A program made the translations under genes and the position numbers. From Caballeronia novacaledonica (GTDB lineage Bacteria > Pseudomonadota > Gammaproteobacteria > Burkholderiales > Burkholderiaceae), in NCBI RefSeq assembly GCF_900258035.1, contig NZ_OGTP01000001.1, positions 124,001 to 188,000 on the forward strand: DNA of 64,000 bases, given 5' to 3'. Of the stretch, positions 44,653 to 52,332 are shown piece after piece. The notes beneath the pieces were generated by a model. It was not told the origin of the DNA and did not search any database. It saw nothing but the letters and a program-made list of their open reading frames with translations. Every line of letters starts with the position of its first letter. The first letter of the stretch is position 1.

Positions 44653-45180
44653 CTACGATGCCGCGCGCAGCAATTCGCCGAGCGTTTTCATCGCGTCTTC
44701 GATCTGCGGCGACCACGGATGACCAAAGTTGATGCGCACGTAATTCCCGAACGCGTGGCGCGCGGAGAAAATCGGTCCGGGCGTCACGTTGATGCCATGT
44801 TCGAGCCCGCGCCTGTGCAGTTGCATCGCGTCGACGTGCTCGGCCAGCCGCAGCCACAGGAAATAGCCGCCGTCCGGCTGAACGAACGCGACGTCAGGCG
44901 GCAGCCAGCGCGCGATGGCGTGCTCCATCGCGTCGCGTTGCGTGAGGAGCGCGACGCGCAGCTTGCGCAGGTGTCTGTCGAAGCCGCCATGCTGCAGATA
45001 GTCGGCGATGCCCGCCTGCACCGGGATGCTCGTCGAAATGCTCGTCATCAGCTTGAGCCGCCGGATCGCGCCGGCGTATCGGCCCGCCGCGACCCAGCCG
45101 AGCCGGTAACCCGGCGCGAAATGCAGTTCGCCGTAGACATCGTCCTCGATGAGCGGGACGTCGTGCTTCGCGAGAGCGCT
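44653..45180 (-). pseudogene. decayed MocR/aminotransferase gene
   Basis: The frame reads as the C-terminal part of a MocR-type aminotransferase ('HDVPLIEDDVYGELHF' and 'APGYRLGWVAAGRYAGAI'). The roughly 30 residues that should lie between these two blocks, which include the PLP lysine, are missing, and a TGA closes the frame just upstream, so the DNA-binding domain and half of the enzyme are gone. An internal in-frame deletion plus an N-terminal loss makes this a remnant. An ATG at 45048 would give a 131-residue fragment, but it lacks the active site. Confidence 0.75.
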
Positions 45181-45318
45181 TCATCGCGTGCTGGGGAGAA
45201 AGGGCGCGAAATTGTCTCACACGGGTTCGCGAAGGAATATCGGCGCACCGTCGAGCGTTTAATGGACAAGCGGCTTAATCGCCGTGCCCGGCTTTTCAAA
45301 CCTTTCGGAGGTGCTTTC

Positions 45319-45447
45319 ATGAAGCTCGCCAGAATCGCAACAGTCGTGCTCGCCCTGCTCGCCGGCCTGCTCGCGGGATGCCAGACCGATGGCAGTTCGA
45401 ACTCATCGGGCACGACGTCCAGCAGCGGCAGCAGCGGCGGATATTGA
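45319..45447 (+). CDS. small Ser/Gly-rich lipoprotein
   Basis: A 42-residue product. A hydrophobic N-terminus ('IATVVLALLAGLLAGC') ends in the lipobox 'LAGC', the lipidated cysteine being residue 21, followed by a Ser/Gly tail. This is an entericidin-like small outer-membrane lipoprotein pattern. GGAGGT lies a few bases upstream of the ATG. Its stop overlaps a TTG (TTGA) that starts the flavoprotein gene, so translation of the two may be coupled. Confidence 0.7.
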   Translation: MKLARIATVVLALLAGLLAGCQTDGSSNSSGTTSSSGSSGGY

Positions 45448-47024
45448 GCGCGGCGCCCCTGCCGCCGGGACTGTCGGCGGAGCGGTTTCGCGCGGCGCTG
45501 GCGTCGTTCGCGGCGGCGCTCGGCGACGATGCGGTCCTGTCCGGCGATCCTGCTGCGTATCTCGATCCATTCGCACCCGCCGACGCCCTCGCGCACGCGC
45601 CATCCGCCGTCGTGCTGCCGAAGGACGTCGAAGGCGTGCGCGCGGCGCTGGCGGTGGCGAACCGGTATCGCGTGCCGCTCTGGACCGTATCGACGGGACG
45701 CAACTTCGCTTACGGCGGCGCGGCGCCGCGCATGCACGGCTGCGTGGTGCTCGACTTGCGGCGGATGAACCGCATCATCGAAATCGATGAAACGCTCGGC
45801 TATGCGCTGGTCGAGCCGGGCGTGACGTATTACGAGCTGCATCGCGCGCTCGGCGTGCCGCGAAAATTCTGGCTCGATCCGCCCGCGGCGGGCTGGGGCA
45901 GCGTGATCGGCAACACGCTCGAACGCGGCTATGGCACGACGCCCTACGGCGATCACGCGGCGCATCAGTGCGGCATGGAAGTCGTGCTTGCGAACGGCGA
46001 CGTCGTGCGCACCGGCATGGGCGCGATGGCGTCGAGCCGCGACTGGCAGGTTTTCAGAAGCGGCTTCGGGCCGTCCTACGACGACATGTTCATGCAGTCG
46101 AACTTCGGCGTCGTGACGAAGCTCGGCATCTGGCTCATGCCCGCGCCCGAGGGCTACATGATCTGCCGCTACGCGTTCGCGCGCGAGGACGATCTCGAAC
46201 GCGTCGTCGATACGCTGCGTCCGCTCAAAATGGACGGCACGATTCAAAGCAACGCGGTCATCGAAAGCGCCGTGCGCTGGGCGGCGGGCGTCTCGACGCG
46301 AAAGGAATGGTACGACGGCGAAGGCGCGATGCCCGACGACGCCATCGGCGCCATGGCGCGCAAGATCGGCATCGGGCGCTGGAATCTGCGTTTTTGCTTA
46401 TATGGCGCGCCGTCGCTCGTGAAGGCGCGGCGCGATATCGTGCATGCGCGTTTTCAGCCGATCGCGGGCGCGACGCTCTTCGAGATGCCGTATCGCGATG
46501 CGTCCGTCGAGCCGGAAGGCGGCGGCGATCGCGCGCAAGTCGGCATTCCGGGGCTCGAAGCGTTCAATCTGCTGAACTGGCGCGGCGGCTCGGGCGCGCA
46601 TATCGATTTTTCGCCGATCTGCCCGCCGATCGGACGCGATGCCGCGAAGCAGGTCCGCATGGTGCGCGAGCGCGCCGCGCAATTCGGCTTCGATTATTAC
46701 GGCGGTTTCACCGCGGGCGCGCGCGCGATGCATCACATTTTCGCGGCGATTTTCGATCACGACGATCCGAAGCAGTCGCGCGATGCCGGCGCGCTCATCG
46801 AAACGCTGATCCGCGATGCGGGCGCGGCAGGTTACGGGCAATACCGGACGCATCTCTCGTATATGGATCTGGCCGCCGCGCAATACGACTTCAACGATCA
46901 CGCGCTGATGCGGCTGTCGGACACGATCAAGACGGCGCTCGATCCGAACGGAATTCTGTCGCCGGGCAAGCAGGGCATCTGGCCGACGAAGGGTCCGAAA
47001 AGCGCGGACGGAGAAGGGCGGTGA
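45444..47024 (+). CDS. 4-cresol dehydrogenase / vanillyl-alcohol-oxidase-type flavoprotein
   Basis: From the TTG at 45444 the product is 526 residues, the length of the flavoprotein subunit of p-cresol methylhydroxylase (PchF). 'WTVSTGRNFAYGGAAPR' and 'NTLERGYGTTPYGDH' are FAD-domain blocks of the VAO/PCMH family, and 'YGQYRTHLSYMDLAAAQYD' is its C-terminal signature. Such enzymes hydroxylate or oxidise 4-alkylphenols, covalently bound to FAD, passing electrons to a cytochrome c. No CxxCH cytochrome is encoded next to it. The TTG was chosen because the frame upstream of it lies inside the lipoprotein gene. Confidence 0.86.
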   Translation: MSAAPLPPGLSAERFRAALASFAAALGDDAVLSGDPAAYLDPFAPADALAHAPSAVVLPKDVEGVRAALAVANRYRVPLWTVSTGRNFAYGGAAPRMHGCVVLDLRRMNRIIEIDETLGYALVEPGVTYYELHRALGVPRKFWLDPPAAGWGSVIGNTLERGYGTTPYGDHAAHQCGMEVVLANGDVVRTGMGAMASSRDWQVFRSGFGPSYDDMFMQSNFGVVTKLGIWLMPAPEGYMICRYAFAREDDLERVVDTLRPLKMDGTIQSNAVIESAVRWAAGVSTRKEWYDGEGAMPDDAIGAMARKIGIGRWNLRFCLYGAPSLVKARRDIVHARFQPIAGATLFEMPYRDASVEPEGGGDRAQVGIPGLEAFNLLNWRGGSGAHIDFSPICPPIGRDAAKQVRMVRERAAQFGFDYYGGFTAGARAMHHIFAAIFDHDDPKQSRDAGALIETLIRDAGAAGYGQYRTHLSYMDLAAAQYDFNDHALMRLSDTIKTALDPNGILSPGKQGIWPTKGPKSADGEGR

Positions 47025-47371
47025 ACGCGACGCGGCGCGCGTTTCTCATTGCGGCGGGCGCATCGGGATTGCCGTGGATTTCGCTTGCCGGCGCGTCGCA
47101 GGCTTCGACGCGAATCTGGGTCATCGATGACGGCTTGCCGCAAAGCCGCGTTCTCGTGCGGTCGATCAAGGGCCGCGTCGAATCGCTTTCCGGCGACGCG
47201 GGCTGGCTGTGGATCGAGCGATTGTCGAAAGCAACGATGCCGATCGGCGGCCTGACGCGCTTCGCCGACGCGTTCGTGTTGTCGCAGCTCGGCGCGGATA
47301 TCGGCATGCGCGCGACGCATCACCGCGCCTTCGCTGACGGCGCCGTGCTCTGGACGCTCGAACGTTGCTGA
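47021..47371 (+). CDS. Tat-exported protein of unknown function
   Basis: The 116-residue product starts at a GTG overlapping the flavoprotein stop (GTGA). The N-terminal 'TRRAFLIAAGASGLPW' is a twin-arginine signal, so a folded protein is exported to the periplasm. The mature part ('STRIWVIDDGLPQSRVLVRS' onwards) matches no family I know. Coupling to the flavoprotein suggests it assists or accompanies that enzyme, perhaps after it is folded with its cofactor. Confidence 0.68.
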   Translation: MNATRRAFLIAAGASGLPWISLAGASQASTRIWVIDDGLPQSRVLVRSIKGRVESLSGDAGWLWIERLSKATMPIGGLTRFADAFVLSQLGADIGMRATHHRAFADGAVLWTLERC

Positions 47372-47424
47372 AAGCGGTCCGCTAAAATGAAACGTGTCTC
47401 GATATTGCCGCGCACGGATCAACG

Positions 47425-47793
47425 ATGAACGCCACGGACTCCCGCACGATCGCCGACTGGCACGCGCATATCTATTTCGACGCCGCGAGCCGCGACGCGG
47501 CGTGGCAGCTTCGGCTCGTCATCGAGCAACGATTCGCCGGCGAATTGCAAAGCGGCGCATTGCGCCTCGGACGCTTTCACGAACGTCCTGTCGGACCGCA
47601 TCCGATGTGGTCGTTCCAGTTGGGATTCGGCGGCGAGCTGCTCGCGCCGATGCTCGCCTGGCTCGCGCTGAACCACGGCGCGCTCGATGTCTTCATGCAT
47701 CCGAATACGGGCGACGCGCTCGTCGATCATCGCGATTCGGCCGTCTGGATCGGCCGCTCGCATGAACTCGTGCTGAAGAGTCTGGGCGGCTGA
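47425..47793 (+). CDS. DOPA 4,5-dioxygenase-family protein
   Basis: The 122-residue product has the histidines of the DODA family ('DWHAHIYFDA', 'RFHERPVGPHPMWSFQL' and 'DVFMHPNTGDALVDHRDS'). These small enzymes open catechol-type rings with non-haem iron. It lies 53 bases downstream of the Tat-exported gene in the same direction, so it fits an aromatic degradation context with the cresol-dehydrogenase-like flavoprotein. Substrate is not known. Confidence 0.83.
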   Translation: MNATDSRTIADWHAHIYFDAASRDAAWQLRLVIEQRFAGELQSGALRLGRFHERPVGPHPMWSFQLGFGGELLAPMLAWLALNHGALDVFMHPNTGDALVDHRDSAVWIGRSHELVLKSLGG

Positions 47794-47804
47794 CGCGAAA
47801 AAAG

Positions 47805-47831
47805 AAAAAGGCGGAACGCGTCCGCCTTTTT
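47805..47831. terminator. bidirectional terminator
   Basis: AAAAAGGCGGA and TCCGCCTTTTT form an 11-bp stem with a 5-base loop (ACGCG), A-rich on one side and T-rich on the other. It stands between two convergent genes and can end transcription from both. Confidence 0.85.
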
Positions 47832-47847
47832 CGCCGATATTCGCGCC

Positions 47848-48414
47848 TTACTTCTTCGCGCTCGCCGTCTTCGACGACACGACGCGCACGGCCGTCTGGT
47901 TCGCCATCGTGGCGTCGTTCTGCGCCGCTTCGACCACCTGCTTCGCGGCCTTCCTGGCGGCTTCGTAAGCCGAATTCGCCGATTGGGTCGCGGCATCGAT
48001 CGCGGTCTTCCACGCCGCCACGACCGCTTCGCTGCCGGCGGGCGCGTTGCTCACGAGGCTTTCGAAGCAAGCCTGGACATTACGCTGCGATTTCTCGATG
48101 TGATCCTGCGCCGCTTCCATGTAGCTGCCGCGCACGCCCGACATGATCTCGTAGACGCCCGTCCAGTACGCCTGCGCGCGCTGGACGCTGCTTTGCAGAT
48201 GTTGATTCTGAACCGCGAAGAATTCCTGCGGATCGCGCACGGAGAGCGTTTTGGCGATGAGCGCCTGATGCTCGTCGAGCGCCGTTCTGACCGTGCGCAC
48301 GTTCAGGTCGACCAGCCTTTCGAAGCCCCCGACAGACTGGGCGGCGAGACCGAACGTCGTGTCGACCCCGGCCTTCTGTGACGCGATGACATTTTCCGGC
48401 GCAAGACTGCTCAT
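47848..48414 (-). CDS. phaP: phasin (polyhydroxyalkanoate granule protein)
   Basis: The 188-residue product has the phasin pattern: 'FGLAAQSVGGFERLVDLNVR' near the N-terminus, then long amphipathic helices with many Ala and Gln ('QNQHLQSSVQRAQAYWTGVY') and an Ala/Lys-rich tail ending 'SSKTASAKK'. It coats PHB granules in the cytoplasm. Possible starts are 48441, 48426 and 48414; the last fits the family. A TGC-rich site upstream may bind PhaR. Confidence 0.87.
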   Translation of the reverse strand: MSSLAPENVIASQKAGVDTTFGLAAQSVGGFERLVDLNVRTVRTALDEHQALIAKTLSVRDPQEFFAVQNQHLQSSVQRAQAYWTGVYEIMSGVRGSYMEAAQDHIEKSQRNVQACFESLVSNAPAGSEAVVAAWKTAIDAATQSANSAYEAARKAAKQVVEAAQNDATMANQTAVRVVSSKTASAKK

Positions 48415-48972
48415 GCTCGACTCCATATGGAAGTGGCCCAATGATTATGCGATGAATTTGTGCAGTGCAGCGATTGATCCATTTTAAGGGAAGCGTGTGG
48501 AGTGTCAATTACGTTTTCCCCGCTTGACTTTAAACCATATAGCCCGTTATTCAAAAATCGTTACTTGCGATCATTAAATGAGCAGGCTTATTAAAAGCAA
48601 TCGCTTCGATCACACTTCACGAAATCCGCACGATCATTTGATTATCGGCAATCTTCCAAAACGCGTAAAAATCCTGACCAATCGGACGGTCGATTCATGC
48701 AAATGAAATTACGCACGGCTCGACGGGAACAGGCGGCTTCTCGTAAACACCTAAGCCAAAAATTGCCGAATGCGTTGTTTCCCCACTTGACGCATTGATG
48801 CCGCAATTGGAAGAATCTCGCACTGCAACACACGCGACGGGCATTTCACGGGGCAGGGTGATTATCGGTATTTCTGTCACTGCCACGTCATCGTAAATCC
48901 GTAGGATTCACCCTCGCGCGAATGAGCCGGCGCTGAACGGCATAAAGAGATAAATCGAGAGACTTGAAGAAA
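48415..48972. other. AT-rich gene-free stretch
   Basis: About 550 bases with clearly lower GC than the rest. It holds the possible PhaR-type site at 48460-48472, listed separately, but no ORF with family character and no terminator. The motif TGATTATCGG occurs twice (about 48639 and 48860). It separates the phasin from the HTH gene and must hold both promoters. Confidence 0.45.
48460..48472. promoter_or_regulatory. possible PhaR-type TGC-rich site upstream of the phasin
   Basis: GTGCAGTGCAGCG lies 46 bases upstream of the phasin start. On the minus strand it reads CTGC-ACT-GCAC, close to the CTGC-N3-GCAG sequence bound by PhaR repressors. Low confidence. Confidence 0.3.
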
Positions 48973-49248
48973 ATGGGGCGACATTCCCAAACCCTTGGCC
49001 ACCTTGAACGCAGTCACGAAGACAACGCCTTGCGGCGCGCCATGGCCGCACGACTCGACCGGGCCTTGCAGAAGGCCAACGTCAGTTCCGCAAAAGCCGC
49101 CGGCTGGCTCGATGTGAGCGAGCACGACGTGCAATTCTGGCGGCGCGGCATCACGGTTCCGCCGTTCGCGGCATTCAACCGCATCGCGAGAGCGCTCGAC
49201 ATCGATCCGCACTGGCTCTGCACGGGCCAGGCGCATTCCGCCAACTGA
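48973..49248 (+). CDS. small XRE-type HTH regulator
   Basis: A 91-residue protein starting at ATG 48973; TTG at 48964 is an alternative. 'SAKAAGWLDVSEHDVQFWRR' and 'AAFNRIARALDIDPHWLC' form a Cro/CI-type helix-turn-helix, and the ending matches the C-terminus of small regulators with a lone wHTH. No effector domain is present. The neighbouring low-GC stretch suggests it regulates itself. The gene stands alone. Confidence 0.7.
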   Translation: MGRHSQTLGHLERSHEDNALRRAMAARLDRALQKANVSSAKAAGWLDVSEHDVQFWRRGITVPPFAAFNRIARALDIDPHWLCTGQAHSAN

Positions 49249-49302
49249 TCGCCTCCGCTTCGGCGCGCATCGCGCGCGCCGTCTTTCGCGTTTCCCCGAG
49301 CG

Positions 49303-50241
49303 TCAGACTTCCGTCGATACGGCCTGCGCCGTCTTGCGCCCGTGCAGCAGCACGGTGCCGATGCCGCTCGCCGCGATCACGCACATGCCGGTCGCCATCC
49401 AGAGATCCGGCACCTGTCCGAACAGCAGCCAACTGAAGAGCGCAGCAAACGCGAGCTGGCCGTAGGCGAACGGCGTCAGCACGGAGAGCGGGGCGCGCTT
49501 CAGCGCCTGAAGCATGAGCCCGTGCCCGAGGGTCGCCATCGTCGCCATGAAGACGACGAGCAGCCAGCTTCCCACGCGCACCTGCGCGAGCGCGGGCAAG
49601 GTTTCGGCCTGATCCATCCACACGAGCGCGCATAGCAGCACAGTGGCGACGAGCGCCGTCAGGAAGTTAGTCGTGATGGCGTCGTCGACGCGCGAAAGAT
49701 GGCTCGACACCACCTGAAAGCACGCGAACGTCGTCGCCGCGCCGATCGGAAAAATCACGGTCCAACTGAACTGGCTGCCGCCCGGCCGCACGACCAGCAA
49801 CATGCCGATGAACCCGAGCACGACCATCGCCCATTTGCTGCGCGACACTTCGTCTTTGAGCACGAGCGCGGCGAGCAGCGTGGAAATGAGCGGCGCGAGC
49901 ATCGCGAGGGAAGTCGTGACCGGCAGCGGCAAATGCCGCAAGCCCGCGAACGTGCATGCGGAATTGGTGAGTAGCAGCACCGCGCGCACGATCTGAAGCC
50001 TGACGCTGCCCGAGCGGAAGAGACCGAACGCGCGCCGCCGGACTTGCCAGACGCCCATCACGATCATCTGAAAGACGTAGCGCACCCAGAGCAGCGCGAG
50101 AAGAGGGACTGCGGTGCCGATCAGCTTGACGGTGGAATCGCTCGCGGCGAAGCTCGCCGTCGTCAGGATCATGATGGCGATACCGGCGCCGGTGCTATCG
50201 GTATCGATGCGGTAGCGCGCCTTGCCCTCTAAGGTTGCCAT
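49303..50241 (-). CDS. EamA/DMT-family transporter
   Basis: A 312-residue inner-membrane protein with about ten hydrophobic segments in two EamA repeats ('GIAIMILTTASFAASD' first, 'FPIGAATTFACFQVV' second). Drug/metabolite transporters of this family export amino acids or other metabolites. The start at 50241 is preferred; longer frames reach 50463, but the added segment is Ser/Arg-rich and has no membrane helix. Substrate unknown. It is opposite to and upstream of the fimbrial operon. Confidence 0.82.
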   Translation of the reverse strand: MATLEGKARYRIDTDSTGAGIAIMILTTASFAASDSTVKLIGTAVPLLALLWVRYVFQMIVMGVWQVRRRAFGLFRSGSVRLQIVRAVLLLTNSACTFAGLRHLPLPVTTSLAMLAPLISTLLAALVLKDEVSRSKWAMVVLGFIGMLLVVRPGGSQFSWTVIFPIGAATTFACFQVVSSHLSRVDDAITTNFLTALVATVLLCALVWMDQAETLPALAQVRVGSWLLVVFMATMATLGHGLMLQALKRAPLSVLTPFAYGQLAFAALFSWLLFGQVPDLWMATGMCVIAASGIGTVLLHGRKTAQAVSTEV

Positions 50242-50726
50242 CGAGTTCTCGTGATGCGCCGTCACGCGCAGCATTGTTTCTGCCGACGGCATGGATGAAG
50301 GAACGGTTTCAGGCCGTTGCTTCGATTCTCCCGGCATCACCGAGTGCTGGCAAGGCCGTGTTGTGCACAGGTCACGATGCTGGAAATGTACTAGACGGTT
50401 CGGACAAATTGCGATTCGGCGCGACGCGAGGCTCGCGCGTCGCGATCGGCAATCGTCGGACAAATTTCCAAGGTGCGGCGGTGTCGTCCGCTTCAGCGCT
50501 GTTGTCCTAATACGCGCTATCTCAAATTGAGAATTGGATTAGAGCTTTCTTAGTCGCACTTTTTTACTATTCCGTTCAACGCAGATCGCGGCGAAAGCCA
50601 GCTTCCAGGGCACCACCCTGAATCAAGCGCAAAGCGTTCGCCGATGCAGCATGGCATTCGAAACTCAGCCATGCGCGCCGATGTGCAGTCCGAATTCTTC
50701 CATCACGAATTTCTCAGGAGCATTAC
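50242..50726 (+). other. fimbrial operon leader, no gene seen
   Basis: About 480 bases without a credible gene. CTCAAATTGAG (50521-50531) is an 11-bp palindrome, and the segment following it resembles one upstream of the usher gene. A low-GC run with TTTTTT precedes the pilin. Presumably it holds the fimbrial promoter. Confidence 0.45.
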
Positions 50727-51296
50727 ATGAAAAAGCGCATCATCCTCGCAGCCGCCCTCGTTTCCATGAGCGTCGTCGCTCTGACGTCGATGAACGCCCA
50801 CGCCGCCGATGGCACCATCGCGATCACCGGTGCGGTCTCGGACTCGACGTGCTCGATCAACGGCGCCGCCAGCGGCACGCCGGCCAACATTTCGGTGACG
50901 CTTCCGGTCGTGAACGTGAGCGCGCTGTCGGCCGCTGGCGCGACGGCGGGCACATCGAACCTGGGCGACATCACGCTTTCGCTGAGCGGTTGCAGCGGCG
51001 CGGCGACGAAAGCCGTCGCTCGCTTTGAAAACGGCCCGACGGTCGATCAGAGCAGCGGCTATCTGGTCAACCAGTCGATGGGATCGCCCGCGGGCAACGT
51101 GGAAGTACGCTTGCTAAACGCCCAAATGCAGCCTATCAATATCCTCACGAATGCGAACAACGACGTGGCCAGCAACGGCGCCACGATCTCGGGCGGCGTC
51201 GCCACGTTGAACTATTTCGCCCAGTATTTCGCGACGGGCAAGGCCACCCCGGGCCTGGTCAGCACCTCGGTGCAATACACGATGCAATATCAGTAA
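50727..51296 (+). CDS. fimbrial major subunit (type 1-like pilin)
   Basis: The 189-residue product has a signal peptide (about 1-27, ending 'NAHA'). The mature part begins 'ADGTIAITGAVSDSTCSING' and ends with the C-terminal beta strand 'STSVQYTMQYQ', including a penultimate tyrosine-type residue used for donor-strand exchange. Cysteines in 'STCSIN' and 'SGCSGA' form the usual disulfide. It is the major pilin of a chaperone-usher fimbria. AGGAG precedes the ATG. It is the first gene of the four-gene operon. Confidence 0.87.
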   Translation: MKKRIILAAALVSMSVVALTSMNAHAADGTIAITGAVSDSTCSINGAASGTPANISVTLPVVNVSALSAAGATAGTSNLGDITLSLSGCSGAATKAVARFENGPTVDQSSGYLVNQSMGSPAGNVEVRLLNAQMQPINILTNANNDVASNGATISGGVATLNYFAQYFATGKATPGLVSTSVQYTMQYQ

Positions 51297-51308
51297 CGAG
51301 CGCGCGGG

Positions 51309-51327
51309 CCGTCCCGACGAGGGACGG
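51309..51327 (+). terminator. hairpin between pilin and chaperone, possible attenuator
   Basis: CCGTCCC-GACGA-GGGACGG is a 7-bp stem followed by TCCGGTTTT. Placed right after the major pilin, it may terminate most transcripts, giving more pilin than chaperone and usher. Confidence 0.5.
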
Positions 51328-51363
51328 TCCGGTTTTGCGCCGGCGCAAGGCCGGGACATTCGG

Positions 51364-52113
51364 ATGTCAGCGATGAATACGTTGAAACGCTTGATTGCAA
51401 TATTGGGAATGCTCACGACATTGCTTGCGGGCGCCGCGCATGCCAGCGTCACGATAGGCGGCACGCGCGTGATCTATCCGCTCGATCAGCGGGAAGTCAG
51501 CGTGAAGCTGAACAACGACAGCCGCGCGCCGGCGCTCGTGCAGGTATGGATGGACGATGGCAACGCGGACGCGAAGCCCGGCGATATCAAGACGCCGTTC
51601 GTCATCACGCCGCCGATTTTCCGCATGGACCCGAACAAATCGCAGACCTTGCGCCTGATGTATGGCGGCGACGCCTTGCCGCAGGATCGCGAGTCGGTAT
51701 TCTGGCTCAACGTGCTCGACGTTCCGCCCAAGGCCGGCGCCAAGCCCGACGCCAACACGCTGCAAATGGCCTACCGCACGCGCATCAAGGTCTTCGTGCG
51801 TCCGCCCCAACTGCCGGGCCGCCCGGACGAAGCACCTAAAACGCTCGAATGGCGCGTCGTGCCCGCCGCCGGCGGCGCGGGCCTGGCGCTCTCCGTATCG
51901 AATCCGAGTGCGTATCACGTTTCGTTCAGCGAAATTTCCGTATCGTCCAATGGACGCACGTTCAAGAACGAGACCGGTGGAATGGTCGCGCCACGTTCCA
52001 CGCAGATCATTCCCGTGCCGCAGATGAGCGGCGTCACGAGCGGAAAGGTCCATTTCATCGCGATCAGCGATTACGGCGGCCCCATCGAAGGCGACGCCAC
52101 CGCCGGACAGTAG
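51364..52113 (+). CDS. fimbrial periplasmic chaperone (PapD-like)
   Basis: A 249-residue protein with a signal peptide (about 1-27), then 'VTIGGTRVIYPLDQREVSVK', 'FVITPPIFRMDPNKSQTLRL' and 'DRESVFWLNVLDVPPK', the standard G1-strand and F-G regions of PapD-like chaperones. The 'ESVFWLN' block is the chaperone signature. It caps pilin subunits in the periplasm until they pass to the usher. Confidence 0.9.
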   Translation: MSAMNTLKRLIAILGMLTTLLAGAAHASVTIGGTRVIYPLDQREVSVKLNNDSRAPALVQVWMDDGNADAKPGDIKTPFVITPPIFRMDPNKSQTLRLMYGGDALPQDRESVFWLNVLDVPPKAGAKPDANTLQMAYRTRIKVFVRPPQLPGRPDEAPKTLEWRVVPAAGGAGLALSVSNPSAYHVSFSEISVSSNGRTFKNETGGMVAPRSTQIIPVPQMSGVTSGKVHFIAISDYGGPIEGDATAGQ

Positions 52114-52332
52114 CGGCGCCGAGGCGATCCATTACGTCCTCACGCCTGGCCCTTTTCGTTTCTCGCAACAGTTCGCCCGCTTCTTCGATGCACGCATGAC
52201 GGCTTTCTGAAACACACCGTTCAGCCATCTCAAAATTAGAATTCGTCCTAGGTACTTCTATCTCGATAAAAAATAGCATCGGTTTGTTCGACATCGATCC
52301 CTCGATGTCACGCACAAACCGACTGCCGAGAT

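Noticed and set aside
44612..44857. N-terminal extension of the helicase
   Set aside because: It runs through the LexA box and into the decayed MocR gene, with an Arg-rich product; ATG 44611 begins with a sensible sequence.
50242..50463. N-terminal extension of the EamA transporter
   Set aside because: The added residues are Ser/Arg/His-rich without a membrane helix, and the family starts near 50241.
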